From contig NZ_CP030034.1 in the NCBI RefSeq assembly GCF_006874625.1, forward strand, positions 1,178,001-1,242,000: a DNA stretch of 64,000 nucleotides, given 5' to 3'. Of the stretch, positions 53,482-63,336 are shown piece by piece (position 1 is the stretch's first letter; the number at the start of each line of letters is the position of its first letter). This DNA comes from Bdellovibrio sp. NC01. Its GTDB lineage: Bacteria; Bdellovibrionota; Bdellovibrionia; Bdellovibrionales; Bdellovibrionaceae. The position numbers and the translations under genes are program-made. The notes under the pieces are model-generated. The model saw nothing but the letters and a program-made list of their open reading frames with translations. It did not search any database and was not told the origin of the DNA.

Positions 53482-53510
53482 TTGACAAAAATGCCAGCAC
53501 AGAGCTTAAT
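53482..53510 (+). promoter_or_regulatory. Candidate sigma70 promoter of the tolC-macAB operon
   Basis: A perfect TTGACA (53482-53487), a 17-nt spacer and CTTAAT (53505-53510). The start of transcription would be near 53517, 17 nt before the ATG, with AAGAGG in the leader. Confidence 0.5.
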
Positions 53511-53533
53511 TAAGAAGTAAGAAAGAGGTTGGC

Positions 53534-54802
53534 ATGTTCCCTCGCAAATCAAGCTTCTTATTCACTCTCACTTCGCTGGCAATTTCTTTTGCGAATGCGC
53601 AAGAAGTTTATACCTTCCAGCAAGCTGTGGATTTGGTAAAACAAAACAATGCGGATATTCGTTCTTCCGAGCAAAATCTGCAATCGTCAAAATTTACGAT
53701 CGACAGTTATCGCGGAACTTATTATCCACAGCTTTCGGGTTCATTGGGATATTCGCAAACAGGTCCGAATGATCCTGATAATGGTTCAACGGGTGGCAGC
53801 TCTTATTCCGCGACTTTAAATGCTTCACAAAACATCTTTAACGGCTTTGCTGATGTTGCGAAGGTGGATTCGGCAAAAGCGCAAGCCCGCGTGTCGGAAG
53901 CATCTCTGGCTATCACAAAAGCAAAAGCAAGCTACGATCTTAAAGTTGCCTATGCTTATTTGCTTTATGCGAAAGATGCAGAAAAAATCACGAAAGACTT
54001 CTTAAAACGTCGTGAAGACAACTTACGCATGGTAGAGCTGCGTTTCGAAAGTGGTCGCGAGAACAAAGGTTCTTTGATGCTTTCGCAAGCCTACTTGTTA
54101 CAATCTAAATCCGATCTGTTAAAAGCGGCACACGGTCGTGAAACAAGCGAAAGTGATTTGCAAAAGGTCTTGGGACTTGATGGCGACAGAGTTGTCGATG
54201 TGAAAGACGATATTCCTTTGCGTGAGCCCGCAGATAAAGATCCTGATTATCAACAGATCGCGATGACAACGCCAACACGTTTGCAATCGGTGGCGCAGGT
54301 CGATGTTTCTGAAGCCAGTGTGACGTCTGCAAAATCAAGTTTCTTTCCGACGTTAAATTTAACCGGTTCGGTGGGTAAACTTGATGAACAGTTTTTCCCT
54401 GATAATGATCGTTGGGCAGTGGGCGCCACATTGTCGGTGCCACTCTTCAATGGTGGTCGCGATTATTACAGTACAAAAAGTGCGACGTCGTCTTTGTATG
54501 CAGCAAAGAGTAATTTGACTAGCGTTGAGCGTTCGCTGCTTTCGACTCTCAAAAAAGCTTTCACTTCTTATCAAGAGGCGGTCGCTGATTTGAAAGTGAA
54601 CGAAGCGTTCTTGAGCGCTGCGAAAACACGTGCTGAAATTGCGCGCTCTAAATATAACAATGGTCTTTTGACGTTCGACGATTGGGATATCATCGAAAAC
54701 GATTTGATCACAAAGACCAAAACATATCTTCAATCTAAACGAGATCGCATTGTCGCAGAAGCAGCTTGGGAACAAGCACAAGGAACCGGAGCTATTCAAT
54801 GA
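53534..54802 (+). CDS. TolC-family outer membrane efflux protein
   Basis: 422 residues with a signal peptide (ends near ANAQE). Two structurally repeated halves each carry the OEP pattern (STRAG-type ARVSEASLAITKAKASYDLKVAYAYLLY and SVEQ-type ...RSTLKKAFTSYQEAVADLKV). The product is an outer-membrane beta-barrel with a periplasmic helical tunnel. Its stop overlaps the adaptor start as ATGA, so the three genes are one operon for export through a tripartite pump. Confidence 0.93.
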   Translation: MFPRKSSFLFTLTSLAISFANAQEVYTFQQAVDLVKQNNADIRSSEQNLQSSKFTIDSYRGTYYPQLSGSLGYSQTGPNDPDNGSTGGSSYSATLNASQNIFNGFADVAKVDSAKAQARVSEASLAITKAKASYDLKVAYAYLLYAKDAEKITKDFLKRREDNLRMVELRFESGRENKGSLMLSQAYLLQSKSDLLKAAHGRETSESDLQKVLGLDGDRVVDVKDDIPLREPADKDPDYQQIAMTTPTRLQSVAQVDVSEASVTSAKSSFFPTLNLTGSVGKLDEQFFPDNDRWAVGATLSVPLFNGGRDYYSTKSATSSLYAAKSNLTSVERSLLSTLKKAFTSYQEAVADLKVNEAFLSAAKTRAEIARSKYNNGLLTFDDWDIIENDLITKTKTYLQSKRDRIVAEAAWEQAQGTGAIQ

Positions 54803-55788
54803 GTCAATCAATGAACCAGAACAGCAAGATGTCTAAAAAAGCTAAAATCATAATCGGTGTTGTTGTATTGGCTGTCGCTGCGGGTGGCTTCATCTATTAT
54901 CGTTCAACAAAAAAAGAAACAGTCACTTACCGTCGTGTGGAAGCGAAGAAGGGTGACCTGGAAATCACAATTCTTGCGACAGGAACTGTGCAACCCGAAA
55001 ACCGCTTAGAGATCAAAGCTCCCGTTGCAGGACGCATGGAATCGGTTTTAGTTAAAGAAGGTCAGAAGCTTGTGAAAGGTCAAGTGATCGCATGGATGTC
55101 GTCGTCCGAACGCGCGGCGATGCTTGATGCGGCCCGATCAAAAGGAGCTGAGGAATACAAACGCTGGTCTGAACTTTATTTGGCAACACCGATCATGGCG
55201 CCAATTTCGGGGACTTTGATTTTACGAAGTGTTGAACCAGGTCAAACGTTCACGAACACCGATGCGATTTTCACAATGTCAGATCGCCTGACCGTAAAAG
55301 CGCAGGTTGATGAGACCGACATTTCGCAAATCAAATTGAAAGAAAAAGCACAAATTGTTTTGGATGCCTATCCGGGACAAAAAATTGATGCGACCGTGGA
55401 TCAAATTGCGTTTGATGCGAAAACCGTGAATAGCGTGACGACTTACATCGTTGACGTTCTTCCCCAAAAAGCGCCACCGACAATGTTAAGTGGTATGACG
55501 GCAAATGTGACTTTCTTTATCGAATCAAAGAAAGATGTTTTGTTGATTCCAAGCGAATCTATCAAGGTTCAAGATGGTCGTACCCTGGTGATGGTTGCGG
55601 GGCCTGATGGCAAACCTCAGCAGCGTGATGTCTCTGTAGGTTCAACAGATGGCCGTAATACTGAAGTGACGGACGGTGTAAGCGAAGGCGAAACTGTCAT
55701 GATCGCGGAAGTTAAATTAAGTCGTGATGGTAAGAAGGGTTCAAATCCATTCTCGCCAATGGGTGGAGCACGTCCTCCAAGAAGATAG
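54799..55788 (+). CDS. MacA/HlyD-type periplasmic adaptor
   Basis: 329 residues from the ATG at 54799, in overlap with the upstream stop. One N-terminal TM (about 15-33) precedes two lipoyl half-motifs ([20 protein letters not shown] and [22 protein letters not shown]). The alpha-hairpin between them is very short, about 25 residues ([20 protein letters not shown]), instead of the long coiled coil of MacA. Beta-barrel and membrane-proximal domains follow. It joins the ABC pump to the outer-membrane channel. The short hairpin makes the reach to TolC unusual. Confidence 0.9.
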   Translation: MSQSMNQNSKMSKKAKIIIGVVVLAVAAGGFIYYRSTKKETVTYRRVEAKKGDLEITILATGTVQPENRLEIKAPVAGRMESVLVKEGQKLVKGQVIAWMSSSERAAMLDAARSKGAEEYKRWSELYLATPIMAPISGTLILRSVEPGQTFTNTDAIFTMSDRLTVKAQVDETDISQIKLKEKAQIVLDAYPGQKIDATVDQIAFDAKTVNSVTTYIVDVLPQKAPPTMLSGMTANVTFFIESKKDVLLIPSESIKVQDGRTLVMVAGPDGKPQQRDVSVGSTDGRNTEVTDGVSEGETVMIAEVKLSRDGKKGSNPFSPMGGARPPRR

Positions 55789-55795
55789 GCTTATT

Positions 55796-57742
55796 ATGAT
55801 TGAAATTCGCAACGTCCGAAAATCTTATCAAATGGGTGATACTCGCGTGGATGCTCTACGTGGAGTCAGCCTGACGATCGACGATGGCGACTTCGTTGCA
55901 ATCATGGGACCTTCGGGATCGGGCAAATCGACATTGATGCACATCTTAGGTTTATTGGACGTGCCGACAGAAGGTTCTTACAAACTTCATGGTCGCGAAG
56001 TTTCTAAATTATCTGAAGATGAGTTGGCAATTCTTCGTCGTGACGAAATCGGTTTTATCTTCCAGCAATTTAATCTCTTACCCCGTATGCCAGCGTGGCA
56101 GAACGTATCGTTGCCGCTATTATATTCGCAAAAGAATTTTAATTTAGAAAAAGCACAAGTTCTTTTGGATAAAGTGGGCTTGGGCACTCGCACGGATCAT
56201 AAACCGAACGAATTGTCAGGTGGTCAGCAACAACGTGTCGCTATTGCGCGCTCATTGATAAATAATCCTAAAATCATTTTCGCCGACGAGCCCACAGGGA
56301 ACTTGGATTCAAAAAGCGAAAAAGAAATCATGCAGATTTTAAAAGATCTGAATGCGCAAGGGATCACGATTGTCGTTGTCACCCACGAAGAAGAAATCGG
56401 CGAACAAGCGAAACGTTTGATCCGCATGCGTGATGGCGAAGTACAATCAGACGAGCGTAAAGAGCCTTTGCCAGGCTTGGCGAAGCATGAATCAACACAG
56501 TCGTTATTTTCAAAATTTCATTTTGGTGAATTGATTGAACATTTCCATCAAGGCTACAAAACTTTAGCAGCAAATAAAATTCGCAGTGCTCTTTCAATGT
56601 TGGGTATCTTGATCGGTGTGGGGGCAGTGGTTGCGATGCTTGCGCTCGGCAATGGTGCGCAGAAAGCGATTGAAAATCAATTGGCCTCGCTGGGTTCAAA
56701 CTTATTGATTCTGCGGGCAGGGAATGTTCGCGTCGGTGGGGTCGCACAAGAATCAGGCGTGCGGGTGCGCATCACGACGGATGACGTCGCTTCGCTAAAG
56801 ACCCAAATTCCCGAAATCAGAGAAGTCGCACCAAATGTCCAAGGTCGTGGTCAGGTCACGTATTTGAATAAGAACTGGAATACGACGATCATGGGTGTCT
56901 CACCATCGTTTGCAAAAATCCGTAGTTCTGAACCGATCTCGGGGCGCTTCTTTTCAGATTCGGAAAATCAAAAACGCGCTTTGGTTGCCGTCATCGGTTT
57001 GACAGTAGCGCATGAAGTTTTTGGCGAAAAAAATCCGGTCGGTGAATATATCAAAATCAATCGTATCAATTTTTTGGTCATCGGTGTTCTGCCAGAAAAA
57101 GGGGCTCAAGGTCCACAAGACCAAGATGATCGTGTAGTGATACCAGTGCAGACGGGGATGTATCGCCTCTTCGGGAAAGACTATGTCGACTCTGTTGATA
57201 TCGAAGTTTTGAAGCCTGAGTATTTAACCGCGGTACAAGATTCAATCAAAGAGGTTCTGAATAAACGTCATCGCGTGCCGGTGTCACAACAAGAAGATGC
57301 GTTTCAGATCTTCAATATGGCGGATCTGCAAGCGGCATTAAGCGAAAGCAGTAAGACGATGTCGTTGTTACTTTCATCTATTGCAGCAATTTCGTTGTTG
57401 GTCGGTGGTATCGGTATCATGAACATCATGTTGGTGTCTGTAACAGAAAGAACTCGCGAAATCGGTTTACGTAAAGCTATCGGCGCACGCAAATTCGATA
57501 TCTTGATGCAGTTCCTAACTGAATCAGTGGTGGTGAGTGTCATCGGTGGCCTACTTGGAATTTTCCTAGCGTGGGCAGCAACGGTTGCCCTGTCGAATGC
57601 CCTTGGGTGGCCAATGCAGATTTCGCTTAATTCCGTTTTGCTGTCGTTCTTCTTCTCAGCATTTATCGGAATTGTGTTTGGGATTTATCCAGCGAAAAAA
57701 GCCTCTGATTTGCATCCTATCGAAGCGTTAAGATACGAATAG
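55796..57742 (+). CDS. MacB-type ABC transporter (ATPase plus permease)
   Basis: 648 residues from the ATG at 55796 ([11 protein letters not shown]); the start upstream at 55724 lies inside the adaptor gene. An N-terminal ATPase (about 1-225) has Walker [14 protein letters not shown], signature [15 protein letters not shown], Walker [13 protein letters not shown]. The C-terminal part has TM1 (near 280), a large periplasmic domain (about 300-515) and three C-terminal TMs. This is the MacB layout used for macrolides, peptides or lipoproteins. It ends one base from the convergent dusC stop with no terminator between. Confidence 0.94.
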   Translation: MIEIRNVRKSYQMGDTRVDALRGVSLTIDDGDFVAIMGPSGSGKSTLMHILGLLDVPTEGSYKLHGREVSKLSEDELAILRRDEIGFIFQQFNLLPRMPAWQNVSLPLLYSQKNFNLEKAQVLLDKVGLGTRTDHKPNELSGGQQQRVAIARSLINNPKIIFADEPTGNLDSKSEKEIMQILKDLNAQGITIVVVTHEEEIGEQAKRLIRMRDGEVQSDERKEPLPGLAKHESTQSLFSKFHFGELIEHFHQGYKTLAANKIRSALSMLGILIGVGAVVAMLALGNGAQKAIENQLASLGSNLLILRAGNVRVGGVAQESGVRVRITTDDVASLKTQIPEIREVAPNVQGRGQVTYLNKNWNTTIMGVSPSFAKIRSSEPISGRFFSDSENQKRALVAVIGLTVAHEVFGEKNPVGEYIKINRINFLVIGVLPEKGAQGPQDQDDRVVIPVQTGMYRLFGKDYVDSVDIEVLKPEYLTAVQDSIKEVLNKRHRVPVSQQEDAFQIFNMADLQAALSESSKTMSLLLSSIAAISLLVGGIGIMNIMLVSVTERTREIGLRKAIGARKFDILMQFLTESVVVSVIGGLLGIFLAWAATVALSNALGWPMQISLNSVLLSFFFSAFIGIVFGIYPAKKASDLHPIEALRYE

Positions 57743-57743
57743 C

Positions 57744-58739
57744 TTAAGCTAATACCAATTCCGGATTTTCTGCTGGGGCGACTCGTGCGAGCAAGGCCGC
57801 TTTGAATTCGGCTGGTTTTTTTAAGATTTTGATTTCATCAAAAACGGCTTTGGCTTCTTGGTTTTTAAGCGACAAAGCTTTTAGCCACTGTTTGGTGCGC
57901 GATACTGCGAAGTAGTCGTTGATAAACAAAGTGGAAGCGTCGAAGAACTGTGGTAGCAACGGTTTGGCGCGCTCCCAATTCATGGTTTCAACGGTTTCGT
58001 TATTCAAGCTTTGTTTGATTTGATTAAAGATAAAAGGATTTGAAAGAACCCCACGGCCGATCATAAATTCATCGCAGGCTGTGACTTCACGGCAGCGATT
58101 GAAATCTTGCACGTTCCAAATTTCGCCGTTGGCGATAATTTTAATTTTCGAACGTTCTTTGATTTGTGGAATCCATTCCCAATACGCAGGTGGTTTGTAA
58201 CCATCGGTTTTTGTGCGGCAGTGGATTGTTAACCACGTGGCATTCGCTTCTTCAACGGCTTTTGCAATTTCAAAACATTTCGATGGATCGTCAAAACCCA
58301 AACGAATTTTTGCGGTCACTGGAACGTGTGCGGGAACGGCTTTACGAACGGTATCGACGATCGTAAAAACGCGGTCACACGATTTCAAAAGACTTGCGCC
58401 ACCATCATGGCGGTTGACCGTTTTAGCAGGGCAGCCGAAATTAAGATCAACGCCCAAGGCGCCAAGTTTGACTGCACGTTGCGCATTCAAAGCTAGGGGC
58501 TCTGCATGACCACCAAGAAGTTGCACAAACACCGGAGTCCCCCAGCGCGTGCGCGATCCGGTTTTTAATTCAGGACAGTTTTTATAGAACACACTTTCAG
58601 GATGTAAACGATCTGTAACGCGCAAGAATTCCGTCACGCATTGGTCAATTCCACCAATACGTGTCAGCGTGTCGCGCATTACCCAATCCACGACACCTTC
58701 CATCGGCGCTAAAAACAGTTTTACATCCGAAGCTGACAT
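57744..58739 (-). CDS. dusC: tRNA-dihydrouridine synthase, DusC-like
   Basis: 331 residues. LFLAPMEGVVDWVMRD, FVQLLGGHAEPLALNA, LNFGCPAKTVNRHDGGASLL (catalytic Cys in GCP), IHCRTKTDGYKPPAYWEWI, ANGEIWNVQDF and GRGVLSNPFIF fit DusC, which modifies U16 in tRNA. The C-terminal helical tRNA-binding part is shorter than in DusA. It is the third gene of the ychJ-EVE-dusC run, three bp after the EVE gene, so RNA handling is a shared theme. Confidence 0.9.
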   Translation of the reverse strand: MSASDVKLFLAPMEGVVDWVMRDTLTRIGGIDQCVTEFLRVTDRLHPESVFYKNCPELKTGSRTRWGTPVFVQLLGGHAEPLALNAQRAVKLGALGVDLNFGCPAKTVNRHDGGASLLKSCDRVFTIVDTVRKAVPAHVPVTAKIRLGFDDPSKCFEIAKAVEEANATWLTIHCRTKTDGYKPPAYWEWIPQIKERSKIKIIANGEIWNVQDFNRCREVTACDEFMIGRGVLSNPFIFNQIKQSLNNETVETMNWERAKPLLPQFFDASTLFINDYFAVSRTKQWLKALSLKNQEAKAVFDEIKILKKPAEFKAALLARVAPAENPELVLA

Positions 58740-58742
58740 GAA

Positions 58743-59201
58743 CTACAAGCCGCCCATTTTTTTAACGATATCAAAGTGCTTTTTATCAACAGGTTGAATC
58801 GAAAGACGCGAGCCCTTCGCTAACACCAACATGTCTTGCAACTTTTCGTTGTCGCGAAGTTCTTGCAGACTTACTAACTCAGGAAATTTTTTGTCGAATT
58901 TCACTTCAACACAATACCAGATTGGTTTTTCTTTCGTCGCTTTCGGGTCGAAATATTCAGATTTTTTATCGAACTGAAGTTTATCTGGCTCTGCCTTTTT
59001 TGAAACGACAGCAAGACCGGCAACACCAGGTGGTTCGGCGTTAGAGTGATAGAATAAAACATGATCGCCAACTTCCATATCTTTCATCATGAAGTTGCGC
59101 GCTTGGTAGTTGCGCACGCCTTCCCACCATGTCGTTGAATCTTTTTTCAACTGATCGATAGAGAAAACGTCAGGCTCTGATTTCATCAACCAATATTTCA
59201 T
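58743..59201 (-). CDS. EVE-domain protein
   Basis: 152 residues, one EVE domain (about 1-150): MKYWLMKSEPDVFSIDQL, WWEGVRNYQARNFM, EVGDHVLFYHSNAEPPGVAGLA, the aromatic cage region and the C-terminal GSRLSIQPVDKKHFDIV. EVE domains have the PUA-like fold and bind modified bases in DNA or RNA. It overlaps the ychJ stop by ATGA and is 3 bp before dusC, which supports an RNA-modification link. Confidence 0.93.
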   Translation of the reverse strand: MKYWLMKSEPDVFSIDQLKKDSTTWWEGVRNYQARNFMMKDMEVGDHVLFYHSNAEPPGVAGLAVVSKKAEPDKLQFDKKSEYFDPKATKEKPIWYCVEVKFDKKFPELVSLQELRDNEKLQDMLVLAKGSRLSIQPVDKKHFDIVKKMGGL

Positions 59202-59590
59202 GCTTTGGCCTCTTTTACTTTTCCAGATTTAAAGAACCATTCGCCATTTTGTTTGCGGAAGGTGCTTACTTCGTGATGGATGTATTCTTCGTCATCAACA
59301 GAATAGAAAGCTTTGAACTCAACAGTTCCTTTCGTGCCTTTTTCTTCTGCCTTCAGAATTTCAAGTTTTAAAAACTTCGCGCGGTCAGCCCACTCTTGAT
59401 TCGCTTCTTCGTCGATGTTTTGCAAAGTTTGAGGATCAGTCGTGTCCTTCAAGTACTGCATTTGATTTTTCGCAAACGCACTGTAACGAGAACGCATCAA
59501 CGCTTCGGCTGTTTCCGCTTTAGCTGCACCCGCATGAAGAGGCGCGCAGCATTCCTTATAATCTTTTTGAGAACCGCATGGACATTTCAT
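59198..59590 (-). CDS. YchJ-family SEC-C protein
   Basis: 130 residues. An N-terminal SEC-C type zinc motif CPCGSQKDYKECC is followed by the YchJ/NTF2-like domain with LMRSRYSAFAKNQMQYLKDTT and YIHHEVSTFRKQNGEWFFKSGK. The family is widespread but not well characterised; the SEC-C motif is also in SecA and binds zinc. It starts the operon with the EVE and dusC genes and is divergent from an SDR gene. Confidence 0.88.
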   Translation of the reverse strand: MKCPCGSQKDYKECCAPLHAGAAKAETAEALMRSRYSAFAKNQMQYLKDTTDPQTLQNIDEEANQEWADRAKFLKLEILKAEEKGTKGTVEFKAFYSVDDEEYIHHEVSTFRKQNGEWFFKSGKVKEAKA

Positions 59591-59717
59591 GCCTCGTATA
59601 TACCACAGCCAATGTAGGACGCCTTAGTTATTGCAATGCGTAACGTCATCTAAAAACACCGTGCGAGAATGCTTCCCAAACCCCTCTGACAGGCTCACCA
59701 TATTCATTGAGGTGTAT

Positions 59718-60479
59718 ATGGCAAAATGGGCATTAATCACAGGCGCCAGCTCAGGCATCGGTTGGGCAACGGCAGAGGCCTTGGCAGAGTACGGTTTTTC
59801 ACTTTTCATCACGGGCAGACGCTTTGAACGCCTGCAAAATCTAGAAAACCATCTGCGCACGAAGTTTCCTCGTATTGAAACGAAAATCGCAACTTTTGAT
59901 ATCTCTGACAAAGACGAAGTAAAACAATTTCTAAAAGCTCACTATGCAGATTTGGCGCACGTCGAAGTCCTGGTGAACAACGCGGGCCTGGCTCGCGGAA
60001 TTGAAAAAATGCAAGACGCAAATGTCGACGACTGGGACGTGATGATTGATACAAATATCAAAGGTCTTTTGCACGTAAGCCGTGGCGTTCTTGAGCATAT
60101 GAGTAAAAAGAAATCAGGCCACGTCGTCAACATCGGCTCGGTCGCCGGTCGTTGGACTTATCCAGGTGGTGGAGTTTACTGTGCGACTAAATTTGCCGTG
60201 CGTGCACTTTCTGAAGGCATGCGCATGGATCTGTTAGGTACGAATGTGCGAGTCACAAACATTGAGCCCGGCATGGTGAATACGGAGTTTTCGCTTGTCC
60301 GATTGGGCGATCAAAGCAAGGCCGACAAAGTTTATGAAGGCATGACTCCATTGGAAGCCAAAGATATCGCAGAGACTGTCGCGTGGTGCGTGTCGCGACC
60401 TGCGCATGTTAACATACAAGAACTCGTGATTTACCCAACTGACCAAGCCCATGTTGGAATAGTTAACAGGAGGACGTAA
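59718..60479 (+). CDS. Short-chain dehydrogenase/reductase, YdfG-like
   Basis: 253 residues from the ATG at 59718 (GAGGT 6 nt upstream); the upstream start adds a non-family leader. Rossmann [15 protein letters not shown], the R-R of the NADP-preference region (TGRRFERLQ), NNAGLARG, then the catalytic Ser (NIGSVAGRW) and Tyr-Lys (YCATKFA). It resembles YdfG 3-hydroxy acid dehydrogenases. The stop overlaps fumC by one base (TAATG), so it is the first gene of this operon. Confidence 0.92.
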   Translation: MAKWALITGASSGIGWATAEALAEYGFSLFITGRRFERLQNLENHLRTKFPRIETKIATFDISDKDEVKQFLKAHYADLAHVEVLVNNAGLARGIEKMQDANVDDWDVMIDTNIKGLLHVSRGVLEHMSKKKSGHVVNIGSVAGRWTYPGGGVYCATKFAVRALSEGMRMDLLGTNVRVTNIEPGMVNTEFSLVRLGDQSKADKVYEGMTPLEAKDIAETVAWCVSRPAHVNIQELVIYPTDQAHVGIVNRRT

Positions 60480-61861
60480 TGAGTTTCCGAATCGAAAAAG
60501 ACACAATGGGAGAGGTGCAAGTTCCCGCGGATAAATTCTGGGGTGCACAAACTCAACGTTCCAAAGAAAATTTCCGTATCGGGACTGATCATTTTCCTCG
60601 CGAGATGATTCGTGCTTTGGGCATTTTAAAAAAATGTGCGGCGCAAACAAATCACCAACTTGGTTTATTAGATGCAAAAAAAACCGACGTGATCGTGAAG
60701 GCTGCCGATGAAGTGATCGCGGGAAAACTCGATGAACATTTTCCTTTAGTGGTGTGGCAAACAGGGTCGGGTACTCAGACCAACATGAATGCCAATGAAG
60801 TCATCGCCAATCGCGCGATGGATATGATGGGCATTAAACTGCCAAGCAAAGAAATTCATCCGAACGATGACGTCAATAAAGGCCAATCTTCGAATGATAC
60901 ATTCCCGACGGCGATGCACATCGCGGTCGCAGAACAAATTCATCATCGCCTGATTCCGATGATGCAGAAGTTGCAGAAAGCACTCGAAGAAAAACAAAAA
61001 GAGTTTAATGATATTGTAAAAATCGGGCGCACGCATTTGATGGATGCGACGCCGCTTACGTTGGGTCAAGAATTTTCGGGCTACGCCACGCAAATGAAAC
61101 ATGGCATTCAACGAGTGAAAAACACTCTGCCACATTTGCAAGAACTGGCATTGGGCGGAACGGCCGTCGGTACGGGTTTAAATACGCATCCGAAATTTGC
61201 TGTTGAAGCGGCAAAGGCGATCGCGAATGAAACTAAAATTCCATTTACGTCGGCGGAAAATAAATTTGAAGCCTTGGCGACTCATGACGCCTTGGTGGAG
61301 GTCAGTGGTTCATTGAATTCAGCGGCCGTGTCGCTGATGAAAATCGCGAATGACATTCGCCTTCTGGGGTCAGGGCCACGTTGTGGGATCGGCGAGTTGC
61401 ACTTGCCAGAAAATGAACCGGGAAGTTCCATCATGCCTGGAAAAGTAAATCCCACTCAAAGCGAAGCTATGACGATGGTCTGTGCGCAAGTGATGGGTAA
61501 TCACGTTGCGGTGACAGTGGGTGGTGCGACAGGTCACTTTGAACTGAACGTCTTCAAACCAGTTATTGTTTTCAATGTGCTAAATTCCGTGCGTTTGCTT
61601 GCTGACGCCTGTGAATCGTTTACGGATCACTGCGTGAGTGGCATTGAGGCGAATAAAAAGCAAATTCAGAAACATCTTGAGCACTCTTTGATGTTGGTGA
61701 CGGCTTTGAATCCGCACATTGGCTACGATAATGCCGCAAAAATCGCCAAAACTGCCCACAAAAATGGCACAACACTGCGCGAAGAAGCTATTAATCTTGG
61801 ACTCCTTTCTGGCGAAGAATTTGATAAGATAGTCAGACCAGAGACAATGATAGGACGTTAG
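60479..61861 (+). CDS. fumC: Class II fumarase
   Basis: 460 residues. The fumarase/aspartase signature [13 protein letters not shown] is intact. Other marks: [41 protein letters not shown] and [17 protein letters not shown]. It interconverts fumarate and malate without iron. AGGAGG stands before its ATG, which overlaps the SDR stop by one base. The next gene begins directly after its stop. Aspartase is a distant alternative. Confidence 0.96.
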   Translation: MSFRIEKDTMGEVQVPADKFWGAQTQRSKENFRIGTDHFPREMIRALGILKKCAAQTNHQLGLLDAKKTDVIVKAADEVIAGKLDEHFPLVVWQTGSGTQTNMNANEVIANRAMDMMGIKLPSKEIHPNDDVNKGQSSNDTFPTAMHIAVAEQIHHRLIPMMQKLQKALEEKQKEFNDIVKIGRTHLMDATPLTLGQEFSGYATQMKHGIQRVKNTLPHLQELALGGTAVGTGLNTHPKFAVEAAKAIANETKIPFTSAENKFEALATHDALVEVSGSLNSAAVSLMKIANDIRLLGSGPRCGIGELHLPENEPGSSIMPGKVNPTQSEAMTMVCAQVMGNHVAVTVGGATGHFELNVFKPVIVFNVLNSVRLLADACESFTDHCVSGIEANKKQIQKHLEHSLMLVTALNPHIGYDNAAKIAKTAHKNGTTLREEAINLGLLSGEEFDKIVRPETMIGR

Positions 61862-62794
61862 ATGATTGATTTGCTGAAGAAAGCCGCTTGGCTCGAGAGC
61901 GAAGACATTAGACCTTATGTTTTCGTTCGCCATGAAAATGAAATTTCTCAACCGGGCTCAGCACATCGTCTGAATTGGTTTCCTCATCAACCGATTTTTA
62001 AGGATCCACTGGATATCACAGAAATCGCTTTTGCCGATCGTATTTACTCGATCGAAGAGCGTGCCTTCGGGCCTTCCAATATGGCGATGCCGCGTTGGGT
62101 GTTTTACGACTGTGCAGTGATGCCGGGCTTTGTGGCGGGTTTTGCAGCTCGTCCGCGTGCACTTTCTAAAATGGTGCGCGAAGTCTTAGATCCTAAAAAG
62201 CACCCAGCGACGAATTCTCCCATCAAAACTTCTGCGATTCTTAAACACATTGAGTCTTTGGATGAGATGGATTGGGTGCCTTTGTCGCTCTTTATCATCA
62301 TTCCTACAATGCACAAGGGCGAATGGGTTGCGCACAACCTGTGCTCTGTGAACTCGCTTTTACCGAAGGAAGAGCAGTTTTACGGGCTTGGCTTCCTCTC
62401 AAAAGCCTTTGGTCTGTGGTATGCCAATGTGGAGCAGTGTTCTGGGATGACTCAATGGGGCAGTCCAGCATTGAAACTCCACTCGCATTATGGGCATTTA
62501 GAGGTGATTGGGGCTTACGCTCCGGTGCATTCTCATGCTAAAACTATTACTTATCGTGTACAGGTAAATACTCATTGCTGGGAAAAGTTCTTCAATAAAG
62601 AGCCTGACCTTGCCTTCTTGGAAGCCTACGGTCCCACGGGATCATTTATTGATCCAAAGAGTGAAGACAGTATGGTCGACTTGCAAAGACGAATTGAGAT
62701 GGAGCAAGGACCTTTCTTCTTAAGTGCAGGTGAAATTGCGCAAAAGAAGCTCGATGAAAAATTAATGATTTATAGATTGAAACAACAATACTAG
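61862..62794 (+). CDS. Protein of unknown function in the fumC operon
   Basis: 310 residues. Its ATG follows the fumC stop with no gap, so it is translationally coupled. It has no signal peptide, TM or recognised motif. Visible features are VFVRHENEISQ, MAMPRWVFYDCAVMPGF, a central hydrophobic SLFIIIPTMHKGEWVAHNLC, and a His-rich stretch LKLHSHYGHLEVIGAYAPVHSHAK that might bind metal. It may be an enzyme, but no function is offered. Confidence 0.72.
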   Translation: MIDLLKKAAWLESEDIRPYVFVRHENEISQPGSAHRLNWFPHQPIFKDPLDITEIAFADRIYSIEERAFGPSNMAMPRWVFYDCAVMPGFVAGFAARPRALSKMVREVLDPKKHPATNSPIKTSAILKHIESLDEMDWVPLSLFIIIPTMHKGEWVAHNLCSVNSLLPKEEQFYGLGFLSKAFGLWYANVEQCSGMTQWGSPALKLHSHYGHLEVIGAYAPVHSHAKTITYRVQVNTHCWEKFFNKEPDLAFLEAYGPTGSFIDPKSEDSMVDLQRRIEMEQGPFFLSAGEIAQKKLDEKLMIYRLKQQY

Positions 62795-62808
62795 ATAGGA
62801 AGAAAAAA

Positions 62809-63249
62809 ATGACGATGAATACTCTGCCACCCGTCGCAAAATCTTTTTTTGCATTTTGTAAGAAGTGTGATGCTGATAGATACCACGTGGTACTAGCGCA
62901 CACGACAGCGACGTCAGCAAAGATCAAATGTGAAATCTGTGGTTCACAAAAAACGTATTCTCTTCCTAAAGCACAAACTCGCACTGGCAAGCCATTGACG
63001 GGTGCTGCAGCGAAAAAACGTGAACAAACATTGAACTCACGCAAATCAAGCCACCGCAACGAATACGACATGTTGATGTCGAATGAAGGTGCTGCGACGG
63101 CTGCTTACAACATGAAGTCTAAGTTCGAAAAGAACACAAAACTTCAACATCCAAAATTCGGTTTGGGTTTCATCAAAGACGCAATGACAGACAAAATCGA
63201 AGTTGTGTTTGAAGATGAAGTAAGAACTTTGATTCACAACCGCGTATAG
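62809..63249 (+). CDS. Zinc-ribbon protein with UvrD-type C-terminus
   Basis: 146 residues. The N-terminal part has two Cys pairs (FCKKCDADRYH and CEICGSQKTY), a zinc ribbon. A basic middle (about 50-80) follows. The C-terminal ~45 residues (KLQHPKFGLGFIKDAMTDKIEVVFEDEVRTLIHNR) follow the H-x-x-F-G-x-G-x-[VI] ... V-x-F-x-D ... L pattern of the Tudor-like domain at the end of UvrD/PcrA helicases. It is followed by a terminator and then by a UvrD/PcrA helicase gene. Last gene of the SDR-fumC operon. AGGAAG stands before the ATG. Confidence 0.78.
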   Translation: MTMNTLPPVAKSFFAFCKKCDADRYHVVLAHTTATSAKIKCEICGSQKTYSLPKAQTRTGKPLTGAAAKKREQTLNSRKSSHRNEYDMLMSNEGAATAAYNMKSKFEKNTKLQHPKFGLGFIKDAMTDKIEVVFEDEVRTLIHNRV

Positions 63250-63271
63250 TTTGCGTCTGATAGTTCTTTGT

Positions 63272-63308
63272 AAAACGGTTGCAGGCTGAGGGGCTCGCAA
63301 CCGTTTTT
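63272..63308 (+). terminator. Rho-independent terminator
   Basis: Stem AAAACGGTTGC/GCAACCGTTTT with a 14-nt loop and a T run. It ends the SDR-fumC-zinc ribbon operon and separates it from the helicase gene. Confidence 0.9.
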
Positions 63309-63336
63309 GATTTTTAGTTTTTGAGGGGAATGGTTT

